NCBI RefSeq assembly: GCF_000717995.1
Contig: NZ_JODM01000044.1
Span: forward strand, 1 to 32,761
Reading direction: 5' to 3'
Source: Streptomyces violaceorubidus
GTDB lineage: Bacteria > Actinomycetota > Actinomycetes > Streptomycetales > Streptomycetaceae
Length of the DNA: 32,761 bases
In this document: positions 21,825-29,767 of the stretch, piece by piece
Layout of the letters: each line of letters begins with the position of its first letter
Position numbering within the stretch: the first letter of the stretch is position 1
Program-made: the position numbers and the translations under genes
Notes under the pieces: generated by a model
What the model saw: only the letters and a program-made list of their open reading frames with translations
What the model was told of the DNA's origin: nothing
The model's database searches: none

Positions 21825-23395
21825 CCGACGACGGGCGGCACGGGCCCGCACAACGGGATGCGATACGTCCCGATCCGTGCTCTTCTGGCCAGATGAGTGG
21901 CTCCCGGACAGGTGAACCCGCCGCGCCTGCGGAGGCCGACCCCCGCCGCTGGTGGGGGTTGGTGGTGATCGCCCTGGCCCAGCTGATGGTCGTCCTCGAC
22001 GCGACGATCGTGAACATCGCGCTGCCGTCGGCCCAGCGCGACCTCGACATGTCCGACGCCAACCGGCAGTGGGTGATCACCGCGTACACCCTCGCCTTCG
22101 GCGGCCTGCTGCTGCTCGGCGGGCGGGTCGCGGACCTGGTGGGGCGCAAACGCACCTTCGTCATCGGACTGATCGGCTTCGCCGCCGCCTCCGCGATCGG
22201 CGGCGCCGCCACCAGCTCGGTGATGCTCTTCGGCGCCCGCGCCCTCCAGGGCGTCTTCGCCGCCCTCCTCGCGCCGTCCGCGCTGTCCCTGCTGACGACG
22301 ACCTTCACCGACCCGAAGGAACGCGGGAAGGCCTTCGGCATCTACGGCGCGCTGGCCGGCAGCGGTTCCGCCATCGGCTTCATCGTCGGCGGCGTGCTCA
22401 CCGAGTACCTGAACTGGCGCTGGTGCCTGTACGTCAACATCCCGATCGCCGTCGTCGCGGTGATCGGCGCGTTCGCCCTGCTGCACGACCGGCCCGGCCA
22501 CGCCGACGTCCGTCTCGACGTGCCCGGCGTGATCCTCGGCTGCGGCGGTCTCGTCGCCCTCGTCTACGGCTTCAGCGAGGCCCAGCCGCGCGGCTGGAGC
22601 GACCCGCTGGTGCTGGCGCTGTTCGCGCTGGCCGTGGTCCTGCTGGCCGCCTTCGTGTGGTGGCAGTCCCGGGCCGCGACGCCGCTGCTGCCGCTGCACG
22701 TCATCCGGGAGCGCAACCGCGCCGGCTGCTTCCTGACCATGATGCTGGCGGTCATCGGCATGTTCGGGCTGTTCCTGTTCATGACCTACTACCTCCAGGT
22801 CATCCTCGGCTACTCCCCGGTGCGGACCGGCCTGGCGTTCCTGCCGCTGACCGCCGCGATCGTCGTGGGCTCCACCCAGATCTCGGCCCGGCTGCTGCCG
22901 CACGTGGGCCCGCGCATGCTGATGGTCCCCGGCATGCTCCTCGCCTCCGGCGGGATGGTGATCCTCACCCGGATCACCGTGCACTCGGCGTACGTCTCCG
23001 AGATCCTCCCGGCGCTGCTCCTGATGGGCCTCGGCATGGGCCTGACCTTCATGCCGGTGTTCTCCACGGCCACCGCCGGGGTCGCCCCGAAGGACTCCGG
23101 CGTGACCTCGGCGACGGTCAACACCTCGCAGCAGGTGGGCGGCTCGATCGGCACGGCGCTGCTGAACACCATCGCGACCAGCACCAGCGCGTCGTGGATC
23201 ACGGCGCACCTGACGAACCCCGCCCAGCGGGAGCTGATCGTGCGGGAGGGGATCGTGCACGGGTACTCGGTCGCGATCTGGGTGGCGGCCGGGATCATGC
23301 TGCTGGCGGGGCTGATCGCGGGCGTGATGGTGACGGCGAAGGCGCCCAAGCACGGGCTGCCGGCGGAGCGGGCGGTGCGGGAGCCGGTGGGCTGA
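21821..23395 (+). CDS. MFS multidrug exporter, DHA2 (EmrB/QacA) family
   Basis: The 524-residue membrane protein has about 14 hydrophobic segments, the number for the DHA2 drug:proton antiporters. Motif D1 is visible in the first helix (L-D-A-T-I-V-N-I-A-L-P), motif A between helices 2 and 3 (G-G-R-V-A-D-L-V-G-R-K-R), and motif C in helix 5 (G-S-G-S-A-I-G-F-I-V-G-G). It should export a drug or toxic metabolite using the proton gradient. The first roughly 40 residues are polar and cytoplasmic; a later ATG at 21893 would remove 24 of them. The ATG at 21821 is preferred because of the four-base overlap with the quinone reductase stop and an upstream GGAG. No adjacent TetR or MarR repressor is seen. 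Confidence 0.92.
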   Translation: MTDDGRHGPAQRDAIRPDPCSSGQMSGSRTGEPAAPAEADPRRWWGLVVIALAQLMVVLDATIVNIALPSAQRDLDMSDANRQWVITAYTLAFGGLLLLGGRVADLVGRKRTFVIGLIGFAAASAIGGAATSSVMLFGARALQGVFAALLAPSALSLLTTTFTDPKERGKAFGIYGALAGSGSAIGFIVGGVLTEYLNWRWCLYVNIPIAVVAVIGAFALLHDRPGHADVRLDVPGVILGCGGLVALVYGFSEAQPRGWSDPLVLALFALAVVLLAAFVWWQSRAATPLLPLHVIRERNRAGCFLTMMLAVIGMFGLFLFMTYYLQVILGYSPVRTGLAFLPLTAAIVVGSTQISARLLPHVGPRMLMVPGMLLASGGMVILTRITVHSAYVSEILPALLLMGLGMGLTFMPVFSTATAGVAPKDSGVTSATVNTSQQVGGSIGTALLNTIATSTSASWITAHLTNPAQRELIVREGIVHGYSVAIWVAAGIMLLAGLIAGVMVTAKAPKHGLPAERAVREPVG

Positions 23396-23443
23396 GGGAT
23401 ATCCGCGTGACCGCGCGGGCGCCCGCCGGTAGCGTCCGGCGGT

Positions 23444-24325
23444 GTGATCGACGTACCCGAGCAACTCGCGACCGCACAGGCGAAGTACAACGGGGAGGCG
23501 GGGCGGGCCTTCGTCGAAGGGCTGCCCGCGCTGGCGGCCGGGTTCCTGGAGCGGTGGGGGCTGCGGCTGGACGGGCCGTCGATGCACGGCTGGGCGGCGC
23601 TGGTGCTGCCGGTCGTGCGCGCCGACGGCACCGAGGCCGTGCTGAAGCTCCAGCTCCTCGACCACGAGACCGAGGGCGAGCCCGTCGCCCTGCGGGTGTG
23701 GGACGGGGACGGCGCGGTGCGGCTGCTCGACCACGACGCGGCCACCGGGACCATGCTCCTGGAGCGCCTGGACTCCGGCCGGATGCTCAGCCACGTCGAG
23801 GACTCCCGCGAGGCCGTCCTGGTCCTCGCCCGGCTGCTCGCGCACCTCACCGCGACCCCGGCGCCGCCCGGTGTGCGCCGCCTCGGGGACATCGCGCGGG
23901 GCATGCTGGAGCGGACGCCCCACACCCTGGAGCGCATCCCGGACCCGGCGGACCGGCGGCTGGTCGCCGACTGCGCCGCGGCCGTGCGCGAGGTCGTCGA
24001 CGAGCCGGGCGACCGGCTGCTGCACTGGGACCTGCACTACGAGAACGTCCTCGCCGCGGACCGCGCCCCCTGGCTGGCCATCGACCCCAAGCCGCTGGCC
24101 GGCGACCCCGGGTTCGACCTGCTGCCCGCCCTGGCCAACCGCTACGACCCGGGCGAGACCCGCTGGCGTTTCGACGCCCTGACCGATGTCCTCGGCCTCG
24201 ACCGGGAGCGGGCCCGCGCCTGGTCCCTCGGCCGGGTGCTGCAGAACAGCCTGTGGAACGTCGAGGACGGCGACCCGCTGGAGACGGAGCAGATCGAGAT
24301 CGGGCGGCTGCTGCGCGCCCTGTGA
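23444..24325 (+). CDS. Aminoglycoside/hydroxyurea phosphotransferase-like kinase
   Basis: The 293-residue protein belongs to the APH kinase superfamily, closest in pattern to streptomycin 6-phosphotransferase and hydroxyurea kinases. The catalytic loop H-W-D-L-H-Y-E-N is at 194-201 (base Asp196, metal ligand Asn201), and the magnesium-binding A-I-D-P-K-P at 212-217 includes Asp214. Lys68 in A-V-L-K-L is a candidate ATP lysine. All key residues are present, so it should be an active small-molecule kinase, although resistance cannot be inferred without a tested substrate. The GTG at 23444 has no ribosome site, but TAGCGT lies 8 bases before it, suggesting a leaderless transcript. It is 48 bases from the exporter and converges with the large LuxR regulator. 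Confidence 0.85.
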   Translation: MIDVPEQLATAQAKYNGEAGRAFVEGLPALAAGFLERWGLRLDGPSMHGWAALVLPVVRADGTEAVLKLQLLDHETEGEPVALRVWDGDGAVRLLDHDAATGTMLLERLDSGRMLSHVEDSREAVLVLARLLAHLTATPAPPGVRRLGDIARGMLERTPHTLERIPDPADRRLVADCAAAVREVVDEPGDRLLHWDLHYENVLAADRAPWLAIDPKPLAGDPGFDLLPALANRYDPGETRWRFDALTDVLGLDRERARAWSLGRVLQNSLWNVEDGDPLETEQIEIGRLLRAL

Positions 24326-24350
24326 GGCCCGCGCCCGTCACCGGCCGTCC

Positions 24351-27300
24351 TCAGCACCGGGTGTCGGGGTGCGGCTCCCGCTCCGGGCGCGCGCCGCGCT
24401 CCAGCGCGCCCGGCAGCTCCGTCCTGCGCCGTATCCGCAGCTTGCGGTAGGTGCTGGTCAGGTGGGTCTCCACGGTCCGCCGGGCGAGGTGCAGCAGGTC
24501 GGCGATCTCGGTGTTGGTGCGGCCGTCGGCGGCCAGTTCGGCGATCCGGCGCTCGCTGCCGGTCAGCGCCCCCGTGCCGGTGCGGGACGCCGCGGAGCCG
24601 CGGGCGCCGCCCTCGCGCAGGGCCTGCCCGGCCAGGGTGAGCCAGCGCAGGGCGCCCTTGCGTTCGGCCAGTTCCGCCGCCTCGCGCAGCCGGGCCCGGG
24701 CGCGTCCGCGTTCGCCCGCGTCGAGGAGCTGGCGGCCCTGGGCGAGCAGCGCGGGGATCAGCTCCATGTCGGTGTCGGCGGGGGCGTCCCGCAGGGTCCG
24801 TACGGCTTCCTCGGCCAGTTCCAGCCCGCGGCGCCCGCCGGTCGCGGTGCCCAGCACGCGCAGGGCGCGGCCCACGGTGCGCGGGGTGTTCCACACCCGG
24901 GCCAGCCGCAGTTCCTCCGTCGCCAGGGCCAGCGCCTCGGGGCCGCCGCCCAGCGCCAGCCGGCACTCCGCGACGGCGGTCCGCCACGGGGTGACGACGG
25001 GGCTGACCACCTCGCGGGCCGCCTGGCGGCGCCCGCACTCCAGGAAGTCGTGCAGGGCGCCCGCCGTGTCACCGGTGGCGGCGCGCAGCACGCCCCGCGC
25101 GTACAGGTAGCGGTTCAGCTCCCAGTTCTCCGGGACCTCGCGCAGGTCGAAGCGGTCGGCGTGGCGCAGTGCCTCGTCGGTGCGGCCGGTGTGGACGAGG
25201 GCCATCAGGGCGTGGGCGTCCCGGTTGGTGGGGCCGGGTCCCGCGCCGGGCCCGGGTTCGGCGGCGAGGGCGAGCAGCCGGGCGTGGTCGCCGCGGGCGG
25301 CGACGATGTCGGCGCGGGTGTTGAGCAGCGCGTGCTGCATCGGGTGCAGCAGGGCGGGGTGCTGTCCGGCCAGGCCGCGTTCCACCAGCCGTTCGGCCTC
25401 GTCGAGTTCGTCGGCCCACTGGGCGACCGCGGCGGCCGTACCGAGCAGGAAGGGTTCGGCGAGCGGGTCGGTGGGCTGGGCGAGCAGGTCCCGTACCCGG
25501 GTCATCGCCTCGTCGGCGGAGATCAGCGCGGCCGTCGCCGCGTAGCGCACCAGCAGGGCCTGTCCGGCGGTGCCGACCAGTTCCGGGGAGTGCCGGCCGG
25601 TCTCGGACAGCCAGCGGTACACCTCCTGCCGGGTGGCCAGGTCCTCGTCGGACAGCAGCGCGGTGGCGGTCTGCAGGGTGCGGGCCAGGCCCGGGTGGCC
25701 GGACAGCCGGCCCTCGGTGCGGCGCAGCACCTCCATCGCGGTGCGGATCTCGCCGCGGCCGGCCAGGGCGGTGCCGAGGGCGACGGCCGTGCGCACCCGG
25801 TTGCGGGGGTCGGCCGGCAGGTGCTGGGCCTCGGCGAGCCGCGCGATGGCGGCCGGAGTGTCGGCCGACGCGTACTCCAGGGACCCCAGTTCGGTCAGCA
25901 GGCGCTGCCGGAGGCCGTCCGTCAGCGGCTCGTCCAGGGCCCGGCGCAGGTACCTGACGGCGTCGGCGGGCCGTGCGTCGTGCACGGCGACGGTCACGGC
26001 GTCGCGCAGGACGCGCAGTGTCCAGGACCGGCCGACGGCCGGGGTGCGCAGCAGGTGCCGGGCGACCGCCTCGACCCGGTCGCCGCGGCGCAGCATCGCC
26101 TCCGCCGCCGCCCGGTGCACGGCCTCGCGGCGCGGCCGGGGCCAGCCGCTCAGCACGGCGTCGCGCAGCAGCGGGTGCGCGTAGCGGGGGCGGTCACCCG
26201 CGTCGGGGCGCAGCAGCCCGAGCCGGGTCATGGCGGCGAGCCAGCCCTCGATCCGCGCGGGATCGGCCCCGGCCGCCTCGGCGAGCACGTCGACCGGGTC
26301 ACCGGCCGACCCCTGCGCGGGGGGCGGGGAGGGGGTGCGCCACAGCGTCGTCCGGTGCGGCGCGTGCGCGGGCGGATCGGTACGGCCGTAGGCGGCGCCG
26401 GGGGCGGACGGCGGCCGTTCGTCGTGCGGGCCGTACGGGTCGTAGGAGTCGTAGGAGTCGTGGGAGTCGTGGGAGTCATGTGCGTCGTAGAGGTCGTCGA
26501 CCGGATGCGCCGGGCCCCACGGCGCGGACGGGCCGGACGGGCCAAACGGGCCAAACGGGTGGGGCAACTGGTCGGCGGGCTCGGCGGGGTGCGGGTAGGG
26601 GCCGTGCTCCGGGGGCTCGGCGCCGGGGCCGGGTCGGCCGGACAGCGGTGTCCGCGGATCCGCGCCGCCGCCCCCCGGGTCCGCGCTCCACACGTCCCGG
26701 CAGCCCGGGGCGATGTCCCGGGGCCCCCGCGTCCGCGCCGCCACCGGCTCGTGGGGGTGCCGGCGCGCGGTGTCGAACGACGGGGCCGTTCGGTACGCGC
26801 TGCCCAACGGCGACGCCTGCCGGTACACACCGTCCGACGGCGGCGCCTGACCGTACTCGGCGACCGACGACGCCTGCGCGTACGTGGCGCCCAGCGGCGA
26901 CGCCTGCCCGTACGCGCCTTCCAACGGCGACGCCTGCCGGTACACACCGTCCGACGGGGGCGCCTGACCGTACTCGGCGGCCGACGACGACGTCCGCTGC
27001 TGCGGCAGGGCATACCGAAGCGCGGCCCGGTGCCGCGGCGGGCCCGCGGGCCAGGCCTGCTCCAGGGCCGCGAGGCAGCGGGCCACGTCGGCCGTCGCCG
27101 GGCCCGCGCTCCTCAGCCACCAGGAGACGGCGGCCGGGTACGACCCGGGGTACAGCGCGGCGCAGCTCTCCGGCACCGGCGGGACGCCGTCGGGCTGCGG
27201 GGTGCCGCCGAGGTCGTCCAGCAGGGCGTGCAGGAGCAGCGGACTGCCCGCCCCGGCCCGCACGCACTCCTCGACCCACCGCGCCGACGCGGCCGGGAAG

Positions 27301-27875
27301 GCGTCGCGGACCAGCCCGGCCGCCGCCGCGTCGCTGAGCGGGGCGAGGGTGTGGGTGCGCACCAGGGACGGCGACAGCGCCTGCGTGAGTCCGGCGGGCC
27401 GCGGTTCGACGTCGTACTGGCTGCGCTCGGTGGCGACCAGCAGGACCGGTAAGTGGTCGACGTGCCGGGCCGCCTCCGTCAGCCAGCGGCGCGAGGGGTC
27501 GTCGGCGAGGTGGACGTCGTCGACCGCCACCACCACCGGCCCCTTCGCCGCGTACGAGCGCAGCAGCCGCCACAGCCGGGCCGCGCTGCCCCGGTCGTCG
27601 CCGCCCGGCGTCATGTCGGTGAACTCCGGTACCGGGCCGAGGAGATGGAGGACCATGGCGAAGGGCACCGGGGTGTCCTCGGGCGAGCAGCGCACGCGCA
27701 GCACCCTGAGGCCGCGGTCCTCGGCGTGCCGGGCGGCGGTCTCCAGCACGGCGGTGCGTCCGGTGCCGGTGGCGCCGCGCAGCAGGACGAGGCGGCCGGT
27801 GCCGGCCCGTGCGCGCTCGATCTCGGCGGCCAACAGCGCGCGGGCGTCGTCGCGTTCACGGAGCGGTCCGGTCAT
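24351..27875 (-). CDS. Large LuxR-family STAND/AAA regulator with TTA codon
   Basis: The 1174-residue protein has an N-terminal NTPase module (P-loop region 34-41, Walker B V-V-V-A-V-D-D at 114-120), a long low-complexity insert (about 290-525) with tandem repeats, a helical TPR-like middle, and a C-terminal LuxR helix-turn-helix (E-R-R-I-A-E-L-A, T-N-T-E-I-A-D-L-L, R-R-T-V-E-T-H-L). This is the LAL (MalT-like) architecture. The P-loop reads G-A-T-G-T-G-R-T, with Arg where Lys is required. Residue 142 is encoded by TTA (27450-27452), so translation should depend on the bldA tRNA. It lies beside and divergent from the eCIS-side regulator gene and corresponds to SCO4263, a TTA-containing regulator linked to the injection-system locus. 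The ATG at 27875 has an AGGAGGC-type ribosome site. Confidence 0.88.
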   Translation of the reverse strand: MTGPLRERDDARALLAAEIERARAGTGRLVLLRGATGTGRTAVLETAARHAEDRGLRVLRVRCSPEDTPVPFAMVLHLLGPVPEFTDMTPGGDDRGSAARLWRLLRSYAAKGPVVVAVDDVHLADDPSRRWLTEAARHVDHLPVLLVATERSQYDVEPRPAGLTQALSPSLVRTHTLAPLSDAAAAGLVRDAFPAASARWVEECVRAGAGSPLLLHALLDDLGGTPQPDGVPPVPESCAALYPGSYPAAVSWWLRSAGPATADVARCLAALEQAWPAGPPRHRAALRYALPQQRTSSSAAEYGQAPPSDGVYRQASPLEGAYGQASPLGATYAQASSVAEYGQAPPSDGVYRQASPLGSAYRTAPSFDTARRHPHEPVAARTRGPRDIAPGCRDVWSADPGGGGADPRTPLSGRPGPGAEPPEHGPYPHPAEPADQLPHPFGPFGPSGPSAPWGPAHPVDDLYDAHDSHDSHDSYDSYDPYGPHDERPPSAPGAAYGRTDPPAHAPHRTTLWRTPSPPPAQGSAGDPVDVLAEAAGADPARIEGWLAAMTRLGLLRPDAGDRPRYAHPLLRDAVLSGWPRPRREAVHRAAAEAMLRRGDRVEAVARHLLRTPAVGRSWTLRVLRDAVTVAVHDARPADAVRYLRRALDEPLTDGLRQRLLTELGSLEYASADTPAAIARLAEAQHLPADPRNRVRTAVALGTALAGRGEIRTAMEVLRRTEGRLSGHPGLARTLQTATALLSDEDLATRQEVYRWLSETGRHSPELVGTAGQALLVRYAATAALISADEAMTRVRDLLAQPTDPLAEPFLLGTAAAVAQWADELDEAERLVERGLAGQHPALLHPMQHALLNTRADIVAARGDHARLLALAAEPGPGAGPGPTNRDAHALMALVHTGRTDEALRHADRFDLREVPENWELNRYLYARGVLRAATGDTAGALHDFLECGRRQAAREVVSPVVTPWRTAVAECRLALGGGPEALALATEELRLARVWNTPRTVGRALRVLGTATGGRRGLELAEEAVRTLRDAPADTDMELIPALLAQGRQLLDAGERGRARARLREAAELAERKGALRWLTLAGQALREGGARGSAASRTGTGALTGSERRIAELAADGRTNTEIADLLHLARRTVETHLTSTYRKLRIRRRTELPGALERGARPEREPHPDTRC
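26436..26480. repeat. 9-bp coding tandem repeat in the LuxR regulator gene
   Basis: About five units of GGAGTCGTR (the last GGAGTCATG) run in phase with the reading frame. They encode alternating D-S-Y and D-S-H tripeptides on the minus strand. Whole-codon length means copy-number change would keep the frame. Confidence 0.8.
26804..26989. repeat. 69-bp direct repeat in the LuxR regulator gene
   Basis: Segments 26804-26872 and 26921-26989 are near-identical (two differences in 69 bases), 117 bases apart. The interval between them contains related shorter units. They encode Tyr-Gln-Ala-Ser/Pro-rich peptide repeats (Y-G-Q-A-P-P-S-D-G-V-Y-R-Q-A-S-P-L) in the linker after the NTPase module. Confidence 0.85.
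27450..27452 (-). other. TTA leucine codon (bldA-dependent)
   Basis: On the minus strand the in-frame codon for Leu142 of the large regulator is TTA, within V-D-H-L-P-V-L. TTA is extremely rare in Streptomyces and is read only by the developmentally controlled bldA tRNA. I saw no other in-frame TTA in the window, though I did not count by program. Confidence 0.85.
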
Positions 27876-28184
27876 CGGTGCCTCCTGTGGTGGACGGTGC
27901 TCCCCCGGTGGGTGAGACGAGCGTCCGCGGTGAACGGTGGTGCCGAGTGGCGCGGGTCACGGTGGCGCGCGGCACTCCCCACGGGCCGCCTCCCCCTCGC
28001 GGTACCCCGCCGACCTGCCGGGACGCCCGCGCGGTGGCCCCTCGTGGCGGTCGGCGCGCTGGTCTCGTGGTGTGCCTCGTGGTGCTCCACGATTGCGAAG
28101 TCCCAGCAGCCCCATGAGTGTGGAAGACGCACATCCGCTACCGGCCTGTGCTGGACGGCGGGCACGTGAACAGGGGGGAAACGG
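27876..28184. promoter_or_regulatory. Divergent regulatory gap between the two LuxR genes
   Basis: This 309-base gap shows no convincing gene. It contains a direct repeat CTCGTGGTG at 28064-28072 and 28076-28084 (12-base period). The second copy is part of a hairpin TCGTGG-TGCT-CCACGA (28077-28092). TTGCGA at 28093-28098 could be a -35 for the rightward gene. The repeat could be an operator for either LuxR-type product. Confidence 0.4.
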
Positions 28185-28895
28185 ATGCTCAACTCACCCC
28201 GGAACACCACCACATCCATGGCGTCCACCACGTCCACCGCCGCCGCCCACGGGACCGGGAAGGCGGTCGGCGTCGTCGACCGGCGGGTGCCGGTGGCGGT
28301 GTCCGCTCCGGACCCGATCAGCCGCGAGGGCGCGGTCAGCCAGTTGCGCCGGCACCCGGAGATCGACCTGCGCGAGGAGTCGGGGCCCGGCACGGTGGCC
28401 CTGCTCATCGAGGACGCGCTCGACGACGCCGCGCTCACCCGGCTGCGCCGGATCGTGCGCAGCGAGGGCGCGCGGGCCGTACTGGTGATCGGCGCGATCC
28501 GGGAGAGCGAACTGCTGGACGTCGTCGAGTGCGGCGTCGGTGCCATCGTCTGGCGGCACGAGGCCACCGCCCACCGGCTGGTGCAGGCCGTGCTGGCCGC
28601 CTCCCGAGGCGACGGCGACCTGCCCGCGGACCTGCTGGGCCGGCTCATCAGCCAGGTGGGCACCCTGCACCGGGGCGCGGCGGGCCGCCCCGGCGCCCCC
28701 TCGCTGGGCCTCGCACCCCGAGAGGTGGACGTCCTGCGGCTGGTCGCCGAGGGTCTCGACACCGGAGAGATCGCCGGCAAGTTGTCCTACTCCGAACGCA
28801 CGGTCAAGAACGTCATGCACGGACTCACGACGCGGCTCCATCTGCGCAACCGCGCCCACGCCGTGGCCTATGCCCTGCGGGAAGGCTACATCTGA
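28185..28895 (+). CDS. LuxR/NarL-type regulator with degenerate receiver domain
   Basis: The 236-residue protein has a C-terminal LuxR helix-turn-helix (L-A-P-R-E-V-D-V-L-R-L-V-A-E-G, then E-R-T-V-K-N-V-M-H-G-L) and an N-terminal region of receiver-like length. The receiver lacks the usual residues: the strand-1 acidic pair is replaced by S-A-P-D-P, and the strand-3 region reads V-A-L-L-I-E-D-A-L rather than a clean phospho-Asp motif. It is therefore probably not controlled by ordinary phosphorylation. The ATG at 28185 has an AGGGGGGAA ribosome site. An N-terminal stretch of Ser and Thr (S-T-T-S-T) precedes the domain. It is divergent from the large LuxR regulator and points toward the injection-system genes, 195 bases before the first of them, so it is a likely local activator. 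Confidence 0.82.
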   Translation: MLNSPRNTTTSMASTTSTAAAHGTGKAVGVVDRRVPVAVSAPDPISREGAVSQLRRHPEIDLREESGPGTVALLIEDALDDAALTRLRRIVRSEGARAVLVIGAIRESELLDVVECGVGAIVWRHEATAHRLVQAVLAASRGDGDLPADLLGRLISQVGTLHRGAAGRPGAPSLGLAPREVDVLRLVAEGLDTGEIAGKLSYSERTVKNVMHGLTTRLHLRNRAHAVAYALREGYI

Positions 28896-29089
28896 CCGAA
28901 CGGGCAATCGAGAGCGGGCCCTTCGGTCCCTACGGGCAGGGCATCGTGCCCGGCCGTCGTCCCTGGCGCGCGTGCGACCGGGACGGACCGGAGGAACGAT
29001 CGGTGACGGGCACCGGTGGAGGCCACCGGTGACCGGCGGCAGCGGGCGAGCCGTACGGACTCAAGTGCGGCCAGGGCAGGAGCGCGAGC

Positions 29090-29767
29090 GTGATCCACGA
29101 GGTGGACGAGGTCCTCAAGGCCCTCCTCAAGAGCGGGGCCTTGACGGACTCGGGCATCGACGTGGCCTTCGAGGCACCCACCCGTGACTGGTCGGCCCGG
29201 CGCAACGGACCTGTCGTCAACGCCTACTTGTACGACATCCGCGAGGACGTGGGCCGTCGGCACCGCGGTCAGGTGGCGGTGCGCGACCAGGACGACATCG
29301 TCGTCAAACGCCGCCGGCCGCCGCGCTGGTTCCGGCTGTCGTACCTGGTGACGGCCTGGACGAAGACCCCGCAGGACGAACACCGGCTGCTGTCCGCCGT
29401 ACTGGCGACGCTGCTGTCCCGCGAGCAGCTGCCCCCTTACGAACTCCCCGGCGCGCTCGGCTCGATGGGCCTTCCCGTGCCGATGACGGTGGCCGGCGTC
29501 CAGACCGAGTCCCGTTCCCTCGCCGAGATCTGGTCCGCCCTGGGCGGCGAACTGAAGCCGTCCCTCGACCTGGTGGTGACGGTGCCCTTCCCGGCCTACC
29601 CCGACTACGACGCCGGGCCCCCGGTCACCGAGGGCGCGACGGTCCGGATCGGCGGCAGGGAGGGCGACCCGCCGATGTCCGAGGGACGCTCGCACCGGCC
29701 GCACCAGGTGGCGGCGGGCCGCGCCGCCCGCAAGGCCGTGACGGACGGCCGCACGAAACGACAGTGA
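29090..29767 (+). CDS. cis16: eCIS tail-terminator/cap protein (DUF4255, Pvc16/Afp16-like)
   Basis: The 225-residue protein shows the DUF4255 (Pvc16 N-terminal) pattern: M-I-H-E-V-D-E-V-L-K-A-L-L at the start, V-N-A-Y-L-Y-D-I-R-E-D in the middle, then W-F-R-L-S-Y-L-V-T-A-W-T and E-H-R-L-L-S-A-V-L. In contractile injection systems this protein caps the distal end of the tube and sheath and sets assembly length. The C-terminal 35 residues are basic and disordered-looking. GTG 29090 has an AGGAGCG ribosome site. It overlaps the ATPase gene by four bases (GTGA), giving the usual cap-ATPase pairing of eCIS clusters. Function by family; symbol follows the Streptomyces cis nomenclature as I remember it. 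Confidence 0.85.
   Translation: MIHEVDEVLKALLKSGALTDSGIDVAFEAPTRDWSARRNGPVVNAYLYDIREDVGRRHRGQVAVRDQDDIVVKRRRPPRWFRLSYLVTAWTKTPQDEHRLLSAVLATLLSREQLPPYELPGALGSMGLPVPMTVAGVQTESRSLAEIWSALGGELKPSLDLVVTVPFPAYPDYDAGPPVTEGATVRIGGREGDPPMSEGRSHRPHQVAAGRAARKAVTDGRTKRQ

Noticed and set aside
26804..26989. Insertion element or recombination scar in the regulator
   Set aside because: The repeats are in frame, have no terminal inverted repeats or transposase, and encode a continuous low-complexity linker.
24186..27452. Plus-strand frame of more than 1000 codons opposite the LuxR regulator
   Set aside because: Low-complexity Gly/Ala/Arg translation without domains; the opposite strand has P-loop and LuxR motifs.
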